A DNA stretch of 60,319 nucleotides from Leptobacterium sp964389205 (GCA_964389205.1 CAYMDH010000017.1:1-60319); one strand, 5' to 3'. Positions 1-7,508 are shown, counted from the stretch's first letter. The notes: generated by a model not told the origin, from the letters alone. Numbers and translations are program-made.

Positions 1-28
1 TGCAAAATTCAAGGGAAACTTAAAATTT

Positions 29-881
29 ATGACATTTTTCAAAGGTCTCTTTATTACTACTCTTCATATCATCATCATCTTGCACAGTATTACAATGGAG
101 GTCTACTGATGAGGAAATTAAAAATCAATTCTGCAATTCAAACATTCTTACTTCTATTTCTTATTTCATAATTGATGGTTTAAATTTAAAAGTAAGAGTA
201 CAACATATAAATCAATCTGAAAACGATGTAAATATTGTATTTTTTCATGGCTCTCCAAGTTCTCTTTCTGCCTGGAATAGTTATTTAAAAGATGCTACAT
301 TAATAAATAGAGTGAATATGTATGCTATAGATCGTCCTGGTTATGGGTATTCTAATTTTGGAGATGAGATTATATCTATAAAGCAACAAGCACTAATTAT
401 GAGTGTCCTTGTGAATAAATACAAATTAAATAATATTATTGTGGTAGGATCTTCTTATGGCAATTCTTTGGCAGCTAGATTAGCAGTTATAAATAATCGA
501 GTTAAAGGAATGGTTATGATTTCGCCTGCTATAGGTCCAAATCAAGAAAACGTGTTAAAAGGTAAAAGCTTACACAATGTTGGTTAACGCAATGACTGAT
601 CCCTACAAGGTATCATGTAGCTGGAGATGAAAAAGTAACACATACTAAAGAATTGGCAATCATCGACAAAGATTGGAATAAAGTAAATGTTCCTGTTATA
701 CATATTCATGGTAATAAGGACAATTTAGTCCCTTATGGAAATGTAAATTATACAGTAAAAAATTAATACTATAAAAGTTATTACAACCCCAGATACAGGT
801 CATGAAATTGCTTGGGCACGTTCAGAATTAGTAAAACCTCACTTAATAAAACTTATCGACTATATTTTGAATAAGAAATAA
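29..881 (+). pseudogene. Alpha/beta-fold hydrolase lipoprotein, decayed
   Basis: An ATG at 29 starts a signal-like segment in one frame. The lipobox-like stretch (SSSC) and the body then continue in another frame, open from 33 to 587. That frame carries the oxyanion motif FFHGSPSS, a strand-turn motif DRPGYGYS and a nucleophile elbow GSSYGNS. After the stop at 587 the C-terminal half resumes in other frames: PVIHIHGNKDNLVPYGN with the acid Asp, then DTGHEIAW with the catalytic His near 800, ending at 881. At least three frame breaks, plus likely loss of cap-region sequence, are needed to rejoin the parts. The order of motifs is classical for an alpha/beta hydrolase, so the fragments belong to one former gene. 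Indels could be assembly errors, but several in 850 bases argue for genuine decay. Confidence 0.75.
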
Positions 882-895
882 GATACCCTACTTTT

Positions 896-1309
896 TTAAT
901 GTGGCAGCTTATCTTTTAATACTCCATAGATAAATGTACCAAGGATTGCACTTACTAGTACAATTAAAATTGAGTAATATCCTGCTCCTATCAGTGTAAA
1001 AATAGGGCCTGGACACGAGCCTGCTAATCCCCATCCTAATCCAAACAATATGCCTCCATATGCATATCGTTTAAAGCTTTTAGTTTTGGTTTGAAACGTT
1101 ATTTGTTCTCCGAAAATAGATTTTATGTTTCGTTTTTTAATAATTTGTATAGTAATGATTCCTATAAAAAGAGCCGATCCAATAATTCCATACATATGAA
1201 AAGATTTAAACTGAAACATTTCGTAAATACGAAACCAGGAAGCAGCTTCTGATTTAAACATTATAATGCCAAATAAAATACCTATTGTTAAATATATAAG
1301 ATGTTTCAT
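896..1309 (-). CDS. YeeE/YedE-type sulfur transporter half (DUF6691-like), 137 aa
   Basis: A small integral membrane protein with about four hydrophobic segments. It carries the family hallmark GSCPGPIFTLIG (approx. residues 97-108), whose Cys lies on the proposed thiosulfate/sulfane-sulfur path of YeeE/YedE (TsuA-like) transporters. The fold is normally one long protein. Here, as in many Bacteroidota, it is split into two adjacent ORFs, and this is the second half. Only 4 bases separate it from the upstream half at 1314-1874, so the two are surely co-transcribed and probably form a heteromer. Import or export of sulfur species is inferred from the family and from the persulfide dioxygenase nearby. 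Confidence 0.85.
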   Translation of the reverse strand: MKHLIYLTIGILFGIIMFKSEAASWFRIYEMFQFKSFHMYGIIGSALFIGIITIQIIKKRNIKSIFGEQITFQTKTKSFKRYAYGGILFGLGWGLAGSCPGPIFTLIGAGYYSILIVLVSAILGTFIYGVLKDKLPH

Positions 1310-1313
1310 AGTA

Positions 1314-1874
1314 TTAAAATAATAAAGGGAAAATTAAATGAATCATGACAAGACCTCCTGCAAAAAAACCTAAAACAGCTATTAAAGAAGGAACTTGGAG
1401 GTTACTAAGTCCTGATATAGCATGACCTGATGTACATCCGCCCGCATAACGAGCCCCAAAGCCTACTAAAAAACCTCCAATTATAAGAAGCAATAAACTT
1501 TTTCCATTAGTAATGGCTGTACCTCCAAAAAGTTCTTCTGGCAAGTATGTTTTACCTGCACTATTAAATCCCAAGTTATTTAAGTTTGTTACTACCTCAT
1601 CACTTATATTTACAACATCTCCATGTGATAAATAATTTGCTGCAATATAACCTCCAATAATGGTTCCTAAAACAACCAGTAAATTCCAGGTTTGTTTTTT
1701 CCAGTCAAACCTAAAGAAAGATGTGGTTTTTCCAGCACCACAAATAGTACACATTGTTCTAAGATTAGAAGACATCCCAAAACGTTTTCCGGTTAGAAGT
1801 AATAAAAACATTATAAAAGCTATCATTGGGCCAGAAATATACCACGGCCAAGGTTTAAATATCCAATCCATCAT
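1314..1874 (-). CDS. YeeE/YedE-type sulfur transporter half, 186 aa
   Basis: The first half of a split YeeE/YedE sulfur-compound transporter. The N-terminal segment (WYISGPMIAFIMFLLLL) is membrane-spanning, a Cys-containing loop MCTICGAG follows, and the C-terminal half holds the signature GGCTSGHAISG at about residues 145-155, typical of thiosulfate/sulfur transport domains. Two adjacent ATG codons open the gene; the outer one is used here. The box-plus-promoter at 1890-1933 sits directly upstream, so this pair can be transcribed apart from the genes further upstream on the same strand. The combination with persulfide dioxygenase and DUF2892 is a recurrent sulfane-sulfur detoxification set in Flavobacteriia. 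Confidence 0.88.
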   Translation of the reverse strand: MMDWIFKPWPWYISGPMIAFIMFLLLLTGKRFGMSSNLRTMCTICGAGKTTSFFRFDWKKQTWNLLVVLGTIIGGYIAANYLSHGDVVNISDEVVTNLNNLGFNSAGKTYLPEELFGGTAITNGKSLLLLIIGGFLVGFGARYAGGCTSGHAISGLSNLQVPSLIAVLGFFAGGLVMIHLIFPLLF

Positions 1875-1889
1875 TCTTTAAGTTTTATT

Positions 1890-1933
1890 CAAAAAAAAAC
1901 ATTTTTAAAGAGAAAGTTAGTAACTTTTGTTAC
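1890..1933 (-). promoter_or_regulatory. Crp/Fnr-type box 1 plus -7 element (sulfur transporter pair)
   Basis: GTAACTTTTGTTAC at 1920-1933 is a two-fold symmetric GTAAC-N4-GTTAC site. On the minus strand a TTTTTTTG -7-like element (one mismatch to TAnnTTTG) ends at 1890, exactly 36.5 bases from the box centre, as at three other promoters in this module. The box overlaps the stop codon of the upstream gene at 1930-2391, so this is an internal promoter. Regulator assignment to the Crp/Fnr protein at 3956-4582 is inferred. Confidence 0.72.
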
Positions 1934-2391
1934 AAAGAAGAACGTTTAGGAGAAAATCGACCTGTGTCTGTTTTGTATTTTACGTATTCCTTAAAAACAA
2001 TACTCAATTGTTTCTCTTCATAAATTGATTTATAGAAAAACAATATATAAAGAAGTAAAAAAATAATAAACTTATAACCAGACCCACTATATATACTGTA
2101 TCCCAATAACGTTGCTAAAATGCCTGTATAAATTGGGTGTCTAACATATTTATAAAGGCCATTTTTTATAAGGCTTGTCCCTTCTTTTGGTGTTGGAAAT
2201 GGGAAAAGGTTTTTATTCAGTTGCAACAAAGCTGTTATGCTAACTAATACGCCTATAATTGTTATAACAATTCCTATAACACTAACTAATTGATAGCTTT
2301 TATACATCAATAATTCTATTTCTAAAATATATCCTAGAAATAAAAAAAATTGCATCAAAACAAAAAAGAAATCAAGTTGTTTTAATTTCAT
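1930..2391 (-). CDS. Isoprenylcysteine carboxyl methyltransferase-like membrane protein, 153 aa
   Basis: A polytopic membrane protein of the ICMT/PEMT-like methyltransferase superfamily. It has four hydrophobic segments and the diagnostic C-terminal block YVRHPIYTG (approx. residues 104-112), in which Arg-His-Pro contributes to S-adenosylmethionine binding; a second conserved part, YEEKQL, follows near residue 125. The substrate of bacterial members is generally unknown. It lies 45 bases downstream of the persulfide dioxygenase gene on the same strand and probably belongs to the same transcript, which links it to thiol or sulfur metabolism only by context. Confidence 0.8.
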   Translation of the reverse strand: MKLKQLDFFFVLMQFFLFLGYILEIELLMYKSYQLVSVIGIVITIIGVLVSITALLQLNKNLFPFPTPKEGTSLIKNGLYKYVRHPIYTGILATLLGYSIYSGSGYKFIIFLLLYILFFYKSIYEEKQLSIVFKEYVKYKTDTGRFSPKRSSL

Positions 2392-2435
2392 AAAACAAGG
2401 AAGCTATATTAAAAAATAATACTCTTTTTTCACTT

Positions 2436-3848
2436 TTATTTGATAGTTGAAGGACAAACATAGTCTGTAATGTTAATTCCTAACTCTTTAATTGCTGCAA
2501 AACCTCCTTGGACATCAACACCATTATGAATACCTCTACTCTTAAGAATAGAAGCAGCAATCATACTTCTATAGCCACCTGCACAATATATATAGAAGTT
2601 CTCAGCTGATGGAAACTTTGCCAAGTGATCATTAATATAATTTAATGGTGTATGAATAGCATCTTTCACATGTTCTGATATAAATTCAGGAGTTTTTCTA
2701 ACGTCAAAAATTAAATTCCCATTGTCTTCAATACCTTTCTTAAAATCTATAGCCGAAACCGACATTACTGTATCGTATTCTTTAGCTGCTTTTTTCCAAC
2801 TAGCAAAACCTCCTCTCAAATATCCTATCGTTTTATCAAAACCTACTCTTGATAAACGAGTTACTGTTTCTTCTTCTCTACCTTCTGGAGTAATCAATAA
2901 TATAGATTGATTAACATCTCCTACTAGTGATCCTACCCAAGGGGCAAAACTACCGTCCAATCCTATAAAAATAGAGCGAGGTATATGTCCTTTAGCATAT
3001 TCTTTTTGATTTCTAACATCTAATATAATTGCATCTGTCTCATTTGCTATTGCTTCAAATTCTTCTGGATGCATAGCTCGAGTGCCTCTTTTTATAACTG
3101 TTTCAATATCTTCATAACCTTCCTTATTCATTTTTACATTTAAAGGAAAATATTTAGGGGGTGGTAACAATCCATCTGTCACTTCTTTTACAAACTCTTC
3201 TTTTGTCATATCTGCCCGTAAAGCATAATTTGTTTTCTTTTGACCTCCTATAGTTCCTACTGTTTCTTTACTTAAATTTTTTCCACAAGCAGACCCTGCT
3301 CCATGAGCTGGATACACAATAACTGTATCTTCTAATGGCATTATTTTATTTCGAAGACTGTCAAACAATATTTCAGCCAGTTGCTCTTGAGTAATGTCAT
3401 TAGATTTCTGAGCAAGATCCGGTCGACCTACATCTCCTAGAAACAATGTATCTCCACTAAAAATAGCATGGTTCTTCCCATTTTTATCTTTCAAAAGATA
3501 GGTAGTACTCTCCATAGTATGCCCTGGTGTATGAAGTACAGAAATAGTAAGCTCTCCTATTTTAAATTCTTGTCCATCTTTAGCTATAATAGCTTCAAAA
3601 GAAGGGTTCGCATTGGGTCCATAAATAATTGGTGCTGCTGTTTCTTTAGATAATGTAAGATGTCCACTCACAAAGTCTGCATGAAAATGAGTTTCAAAAA
3701 TATATTTGATTTTAGCACTATCTGATTTAGCCCTAGTAAGGTATGGGTTAATTTCTCGAAGCGGATCTATAATCGCTACCTCTCCTTTACTTTCTATATA
3801 ATAAGCACCTTGTGCCAAACATCCTGTATATATTTGCTCTATATTCAT
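2436..3848 (-). CDS. Persulfide dioxygenase-rhodanese fusion (MBL fold + two rhodanese domains), 470 aa
   Basis: Residues ~1-230 form an ETHE1-type metallo-beta-lactamase domain: THFHADFVSGH, HTPGHTMES, FSGDTLFLGDVGRPD and YPAHGAGSACG supply the iron ligands. The usual second-site His of HxHxDH is Phe here, consistent with a mononuclear Fe(II) persulfide dioxygenase. A first rhodanese domain (~255-360) lacks the active-site Cys (it reads TPEGREEE). The second (~370-470) has the loop CAGGYRS with the catalytic Cys. This is the CstB/BlhB arrangement that oxidises glutathione- or low-molecular-weight persulfide to sulfite/thiosulfate. A longer reading frame exists, but I place the start at 3848 (MNIEQIYTG), because the predicted promoter (3867-3910) overlaps the upstream in-frame ATG. 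Confidence 0.9.
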   Translation of the reverse strand: MNIEQIYTGCLAQGAYYIESKGEVAIIDPLREINPYLTRAKSDSAKIKYIFETHFHADFVSGHLTLSKETAAPIIYGPNANPSFEAIIAKDGQEFKIGELTISVLHTPGHTMESTTYLLKDKNGKNHAIFSGDTLFLGDVGRPDLAQKSNDITQEQLAEILFDSLRNKIMPLEDTVIVYPAHGAGSACGKNLSKETVGTIGGQKKTNYALRADMTKEEFVKEVTDGLLPPPKYFPLNVKMNKEGYEDIETVIKRGTRAMHPEEFEAIANETDAIILDVRNQKEYAKGHIPRSIFIGLDGSFAPWVGSLVGDVNQSILLITPEGREEETVTRLSRVGFDKTIGYLRGGFASWKKAAKEYDTVMSVSAIDFKKGIEDNGNLIFDVRKTPEFISEHVKDAIHTPLNYINDHLAKFPSAENFYIYCAGGYRSMIAASILKSRGIHNGVDVQGGFAAIKELGINITDYVCPSTIK

Positions 3849-3866
3849 GATTTTAATAATTTTTTT

Positions 3867-3910
3867 CAAAAATACAATCATCCATAATTATCTACAGTAA
3901 CATTGGTTAC
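3867..3910 (-). promoter_or_regulatory. Crp/Fnr-type box 2 plus -7 element (persulfide dioxygenase)
   Basis: GTAACATTGGTTAC at 3897-3910 has both half sites intact. On the minus strand TATTTTTG (a perfect TAnnTTTG) occupies 3874-3867, with its final G 36.5 bases from the box centre. If transcription starts about 5 bases further on, the box centre is at -41.5, the class II activator position used by CRP and FNR. Confidence 0.8.
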
Positions 3911-3955
3911 AAACAGTATTGTTTTGTTAACGGCATTTTATTTTATCAAAAAAAC

Positions 3956-4582
3956 TTATAACATTTTAATATTGTTTCGATGCAATTCTATTTCTCCCTT
4001 ATTTTCAAGTTTTTTCAAAAGCCTTGAAATTACTACTCTAGAAGTGTGTAGTTCATATGCAATTTCTTGATGAGTATTATGAATGACATTGTTGTTATTT
4101 ACTTTTGCTTTATTCTTTAAATACTTAGATAAACGCTCATCCATTTTAAGAAAAGCAATATTATCAATAATATTCATTACTTCCATCAATCTATTATGAT
4201 AACTATCTAGTACAAAAGTTCGCCAACTCTTATATTTGGCTAACCATTCTTCCATTTTTTCTACAGGAATCATAATAAGCTTTGTATTTGTTTCTGCTAT
4301 GGCTCTTATTTCACTTTTTGTTGCACCCATACAACATGTAAGCGTCATTGCACAAGTGTCTCCCTTTTCAAGAAAATACAATAATAATTCATCTCCGTCC
4401 TTATCATCTCTTAAAATCTTAATAGCTCCTTCAATAAGTAATGGCATGGATTTTATATACTGCCCTGTTTCAATTAATTTAAAACCTTCTGGCACTTCTT
4501 TTAACACCCCTACTCGAGCAATCTCGTCAAGAAGGGTTGCTTCAAAAAGTTTTCCATAATTATTTTTTATATATGATATCAT
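3956..4582 (-). CDS. Crp/Fnr-family transcriptional regulator, 208 aa
   Basis: An N-terminal cyclic-nucleotide-binding-like domain (approx. 10-125) is followed by a Crp-type winged helix (approx. 140-208) with recognition helix HTSRVVISRLLKKLE. It has a Cys cluster DTCAMTLTCCMG in the sensor domain, absent from the second Crp/Fnr protein at 6684-7328, which would suit thiol/persulfide sensing; this is inference. No FNR-type N-terminal Cys set is present. I choose the ATG at 4582 because the 19 extra residues of the longer frame are Lys/Asn-rich and precede the typical Crp N-terminus. It sits between two promoters bearing the GTAAC-N4-GTTAC box and is the best candidate for binding it. Confidence 0.85.
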   Translation of the reverse strand: MISYIKNNYGKLFEATLLDEIARVGVLKEVPEGFKLIETGQYIKSMPLLIEGAIKILRDDKDGDELLLYFLEKGDTCAMTLTCCMGATKSEIRAIAETNTKLIMIPVEKMEEWLAKYKSWRTFVLDSYHNRLMEVMNIIDNIAFLKMDERLSKYLKNKAKVNNNNVIHNTHQEIAYELHTSRVVISRLLKKLENKGEIELHRNNIKML

Positions 4583-4684
4583 GGTTTTAAAGTTATCATT
4601 TTTTAGGTAATTTTTTGTTTTTAAACGCAAAAAACTCATTCAATTGTGAATGAGTTTTTTAAAATTGAGCTGGCACTAATAATA

Positions 4685-4891
4685 TTATTTTTTCACTTTA
4701 CATGTATTCAATCCAACAATAGAGTATAATGGGCAAAAACTAATAAAACTAGTTATTATAAATATACTTGAAAGCCCTATTAAAACATAGGCTAATGTTC
4801 CTTCAATTATTTTAGAAAAGTATAATACTCCTATTATTCCTGCAATAATAAACCTAATAATTCGATCTATTCCTCCCATATTTTTTTTCAT
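4685..4891 (-). CDS. YgaP-like DUF2892 membrane protein, 68 aa
   Basis: Small protein with N-terminal KKNMGGIDRIIRFIIAG, the conserved start of the DUF2892 family (the membrane part of E. coli YgaP), and two transmembrane segments. The C-terminal FCPLYSIVGLNTCK contains two Cys typical of the family. In YgaP the domain is fused to a rhodanese; here it is free-standing but clustered with the rhodanese-containing persulfide dioxygenase. It is expressed from promoter 5054-5097 behind the small ORF at 4910-5002. Confidence 0.88.
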   Translation of the reverse strand: MKKNMGGIDRIIRFIIAGIIGVLYFSKIIEGTLAYVLIGLSSIFIITSFISFCPLYSIVGLNTCKVKK

Positions 4892-4909
4892 CTTCTTTTA
4901 TTTTAATTA

Positions 4910-5002
4910 TTATAAAAAATCAATTATGTAAACAACCCCTATTAGTATACTTACACAAATAATACAAACCAATACAAGTTTTGTGAATTTATTCGTTTTC
5001 AT
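4910..5002 (-). CDS. Predicted 30-residue single-pass membrane peptide
   Basis: An ATG at 5002 opens a 30-codon frame ending at TAA 4910-4912. The peptide begins MKTNKFTKL and then has one uninterrupted hydrophobic span (VLVCIICVSILIGVVYII) ending IDFL, with a basic N-terminus as expected for an Nin-Cout membrane peptide. It is the first reading frame after the boxed promoter at 5054-5097 and lies 18 bases upstream of the DUF2892 gene, so it is on that transcript. Two Cys lie in the membrane span. I know of no family assignment; coding status rests on position, start codon and composition. Confidence 0.45.
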   Translation of the reverse strand: MKTNKFTKLVLVCIICVSILIGVVYIIDFL

Positions 5003-5053
5003 TATTTATGATACGTTATTTTCCAGAACAAGTGTTATTTAACTTCTTTAAAA

Positions 5054-5097
5054 CAAAAGTAAAATGCGCTATGATAAAAAACAGTAACAATTGTTAC
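5054..5097 (-). promoter_or_regulatory. Crp/Fnr-type box 3 plus -7 element (small peptide-DUF2892)
   Basis: GTAACAATTGTTAC at 5084-5097 is a perfect 14-base palindrome. TACTTTTG on the minus strand (5061-5054) is a perfect TAnnTTTG with its G 36.5 bases from the box centre. The direction fits transcription of 5002-4685. The box also lies about 118 bases before the divergent lipoprotein gene at 5215, but no matching spacing is seen on that side. Confidence 0.8.
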
Positions 5098-5185
5098 AAG
5101 TATTAAGAAAAAGGTATATTACCATTGTCTATCTTATATATTATAAATCTATAGTGAGGTGTATCTTCTTTTGTATTTGTAACTT

Positions 5186-5193
5186 TATATTTG
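5186..5193 (+). promoter_or_regulatory. -7 element TATATTTG for the lipoprotein gene
   Basis: TATATTTG matches TAnnTTTG and lies 22 bases before the ATG at 5215. No GTAAC-N4-GTTAC box stands 36.5 bases upstream and I see no clear -33 TTTG, so this gene appears to be outside the boxed promoter set. Confidence 0.4.
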
Positions 5194-5214
5194 TCTTAAG
5201 TAAATTATAATACA

Positions 5215-5688
5215 ATGAATTTTAAATTAATAGCTATTACATTTCTATTGTATTTAGTTGCATGCTCAAAAAATGACACTAAATCTATTTCTATGAACGA
5301 TAAAAACAGTTTTGCGAAGATTACTAGTGTATCTATATCTGGAAACATCAATAATTATACATTTAATGTTGGTATTGAAAGTCCAGATAAAGGTTGTGAT
5401 CAATATGCAAATTGGTGGGAAGTTATTACAGAAGATGGCACTTTATTATATAGAAGAGTTTTAGCTCATAGCCATGTTAACGAACAACCTTTTATTAGGT
5501 CTGGAGGACCTGTAAAAATAAATGAAACTCAAAAAATATACATACGCGCACATATGAATACTTCTGGTTATGGGATTCAAGCTTATAGTGGTAGTATTTC
5601 TGAAGGATTTATTGAATTTGAACTAGAAGAAAATTTTGCTAAAAATTTGGAAAGTGCTTCCCCGCTTCCTAACGGATGTGCTTTTTGA
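5215..5688 (+). CDS. Hypothetical lipoprotein, 157 aa
   Basis: The N-terminus MNFKLIAITFLLYLVACSKN is a type II signal peptide with lipobox LVAC, so the mature protein starts at Cys17 and is membrane-anchored. The rest is beta-rich, with a conserved-looking core (CDQYANWWEVITEDG, YRRVLAHSHVNEQPF, KIYIRAHMNTSGYG). One Cys near residue 62 and one four residues from the C-terminus (NGCAF) could form a disulfide tying the ends together. I do not recognise a named domain. It stands between two boxed promoters of the sulfur module and is probably a periplasmic partner; function unknown. Confidence 0.7.
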   Translation: MNFKLIAITFLLYLVACSKNDTKSISMNDKNSFAKITSVSISGNINNYTFNVGIESPDKGCDQYANWWEVITEDGTLLYRRVLAHSHVNEQPFIRSGGPVKINETQKIYIRAHMNTSGYGIQAYSGSISEGFIEFELEENFAKNLESASPLPNGCAF

Positions 5689-5731
5689 TATCAATTACAG
5701 GTTTACTTGTGAAATTCAAAATATAAAATGT

Positions 5732-5775
5732 ATAACATATGTTACTTTCTATTATTAATATTACATATAACTTTG
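5732..5775 (+). promoter_or_regulatory. Crp/Fnr-type box 4 plus -7 element (sterol desaturase-like gene)
   Basis: ATAACATATGTTAC at 5732-5745 differs from GTAAC-N4-GTTAC by one outer base. TAACTTTG, a perfect TAnnTTTG, follows at 5768-5775; its G is 36.5 bases from the box centre, identical to the three minus-strand sites. The gene start is at 5796. Confidence 0.75.
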
Positions 5776-5795
5776 TTAAAAAAATTATGTAAATC

Positions 5796-6674
5796 ATGGA
5801 TTATATAAATGCTTTTATAAATGCCTTTAAAGGTTCTTTAAATTGGACATGGAATTCTATTTTATTTGATGTTCCTTGGTATACAAATTATTTCTGGGGA
5901 CTAATCATTATATCGTTATTTGTGTGGGGATTAGAAATGGTTTTTCCATGGAGAAAAGAACAATCTAAATTTAGAAAAGATTTTTGGTTGGATGCTTTTC
6001 ATATGTTTTTTAACTTCTTTATATTTTCTATTGCTATTAGTGGTTTTTACAAATTACTTGAGGTTATATTTAAAGATATAGGAATCACGGCCAAATCATT
6101 GGTAATTATTGATCTTTCAGAACTTCCTACATGGGGGCAATTAATTATATTTTTTATTGTATTAGATTTTGTACAATGGTTTACGCATACATTATTGCAT
6201 AGGTTCCCGTTTTTTTGGCAGTATCATAAAGTACATCACAGTGTAAAAGAAATGGGGTTTGCTGCTCATTTACGATATCATTGGATGGAGAATATACTAT
6301 ACAAACCATTAAAAACATTTGGATTAATGATATTAGGTGGTTTTGAGCCAGAGCAGGCTTACATTGTACATTTTATTGCGATTATCATTGGGCACTTTAA
6401 TCATTCTAATATTAAGATAACTTGGGGGCCTCTCAAATATATTATCAATAATCCTGTAATGCATCTTTATCATCATTCATTTGTTTTACCTGAAGGGAAA
6501 CACGGAGTGAATTTTGGTATCAGTTTAAGCCTTTGGGATTATATCTTTAAAACAAATTACATTCCTGAAGATAGTGGTAATATAACACTAGGATTTGAAG
6601 GAGATGAAAAATTTCCAAAAAATTTTTTAGGTCAAACAATTTATGGGTTTAAAAGAAAGAAAATATCTAAATAA
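5796..6674 (+). CDS. Sterol desaturase/fatty acid hydroxylase-family membrane di-iron enzyme, 292 aa
   Basis: A polytopic membrane protein with the His clusters of the fatty-acid-hydroxylase superfamily: HTLLHR (approx. 130-135), HKVHHS (approx. 144-149), HFNHSN (approx. 200-205) and HLYHHS (approx. 224-229). These bind the di-iron site for O2-dependent hydroxylation or desaturation of a lipid. The length is usual for bacterial members, whose substrates are mostly unknown. Its promoter carries box 4, so it should be co-regulated with the persulfide genes, which suggests a lipid modification tied to sulfide or oxygen stress. Confidence 0.87.
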   Translation: MDYINAFINAFKGSLNWTWNSILFDVPWYTNYFWGLIIISLFVWGLEMVFPWRKEQSKFRKDFWLDAFHMFFNFFIFSIAISGFYKLLEVIFKDIGITAKSLVIIDLSELPTWGQLIIFFIVLDFVQWFTHTLLHRFPFFWQYHKVHHSVKEMGFAAHLRYHWMENILYKPLKTFGLMILGGFEPEQAYIVHFIAIIIGHFNHSNIKITWGPLKYIINNPVMHLYHHSFVLPEGKHGVNFGISLSLWDYIFKTNYIPEDSGNITLGFEGDEKFPKNFLGQTIYGFKRKKISK

Positions 6675-6683
6675 GATAGAAAA

Positions 6684-7328
6684 TTAATTTCGATCCATAT
6701 ATTCTATACTTTTTTGATTTAATCGTACATATCCTTGATGTTCTAATTTTTTAAGTAATCGAGATATTACTTCTCTAGAAGAACCTAGCTCATATGCAAT
6801 ATGCTGATGAGTAGCCTTAATTATATTAGTTTCTTTTATAGCTACTTCTTTTCGAATGTATTCTAGTAATCTCTTCTCTTTATTAGAAAAAGTTAATATC
6901 TCAATAGCGTCTATCAATTCTTCAAACCTTGTATTAAATAAGTCAAAAATAAATTTATTCCATTCTGGGTGTTTTTTAGCTATTGATAGTGCTTTATCAG
7001 CTGGAACTAAAACTACCTCTGCTTGCTCTTCTATAATCGCTTTTACTTGGCTTACTTGATTTCTAATTAGATTTGTCATGGACATAACACAACTTTCTCC
7101 TGGTTGGATGTAATAAAGAAGTACTTCATTACCTTCCCCAGGTTCTTCTTTAAAAACTTTTGCTAACCCAGATACTAATAATAGGATTACTTTTACGTAT
7201 GAGCCCTGTTTTAAAATAATGGTTTCTGCTTCAAATCTTTCTATCTGACAAATTGCAACTAACTCAGACTTCAACCTTGGCACCTTAGCCAATTCTGGGA
7301 AATAAACATCTAATACCTTAGAAATCAA
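6684..7328 (-). CDS. Crp/Fnr-family transcriptional regulator, 214 aa
   Basis: A cyclic-nucleotide-binding-like N-terminal domain is followed by a Crp-type helix-turn-helix with recognition helix GSSREVISRLLKKLEHQG. It is clearly a paralogue of the regulator at 3956-4582 (shared pattern THQ-IAYEL-(T/S)SR-VISRLLKKLE), so both may recognise the same or similar boxes. The Cys pair of the first protein is missing (it reads SCVMSMTNLI with a single Cys). It is convergent with the sterol-desaturase gene, 9 bases from its stop. The ligand is unknown. Confidence 0.85.
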   Translation of the reverse strand: MISKVLDVYFPELAKVPRLKSELVAICQIERFEAETIILKQGSYVKVILLLVSGLAKVFKEEPGEGNEVLLYYIQPGESCVMSMTNLIRNQVSQVKAIIEEQAEVVLVPADKALSIAKKHPEWNKFIFDLFNTRFEELIDAIEILTFSNKEKRLLEYIRKEVAIKETNIIKATHQHIAYELGSSREVISRLLKKLEHQGYVRLNQKSIEYMDRN

Positions 7329-7441
7329 TAGGTTTATTTTTAATTTAATTATGTTTTTTTGATCGCTTATAATTATTTCAAGATATTATTTTTTTATCAA
7401 TATTCTTCTGATAATATTTATAATTAAATCCTGAAAAAAAT

Positions 7442-7471
7442 TTTGAAATAAACTTAAGCATACTATATTTG
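7442..7471 (+). promoter_or_regulatory. tRNA-Lys promoter (TTTG-N18-TATATTTG)
   Basis: TTTG at 7442-7445 and TATATTTG at 7464-7471 are separated by 18 bases, a textbook Bacteroidota housekeeping promoter, 37 bases upstream of the tRNA. Confidence 0.75.
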
Positions 7472-7508
7472 CAAACTCTAAATGAAACTAGATTTTCTAG
7501 TTGATAAT

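Noticed and set aside
312..587. Stand-alone 91-aa ORF with GTG start
   Set aside because: The same frame is open back to 33 with the hydrolase HG motif upstream, so the GTG is internal and the ORF is part of the broken hydrolase.
3849..3881. Upstream start for the persulfide dioxygenase
   Set aside because: The predicted -7 element 3867-3874 lies inside the extra codons; MNIEQIYTG is the normal start.
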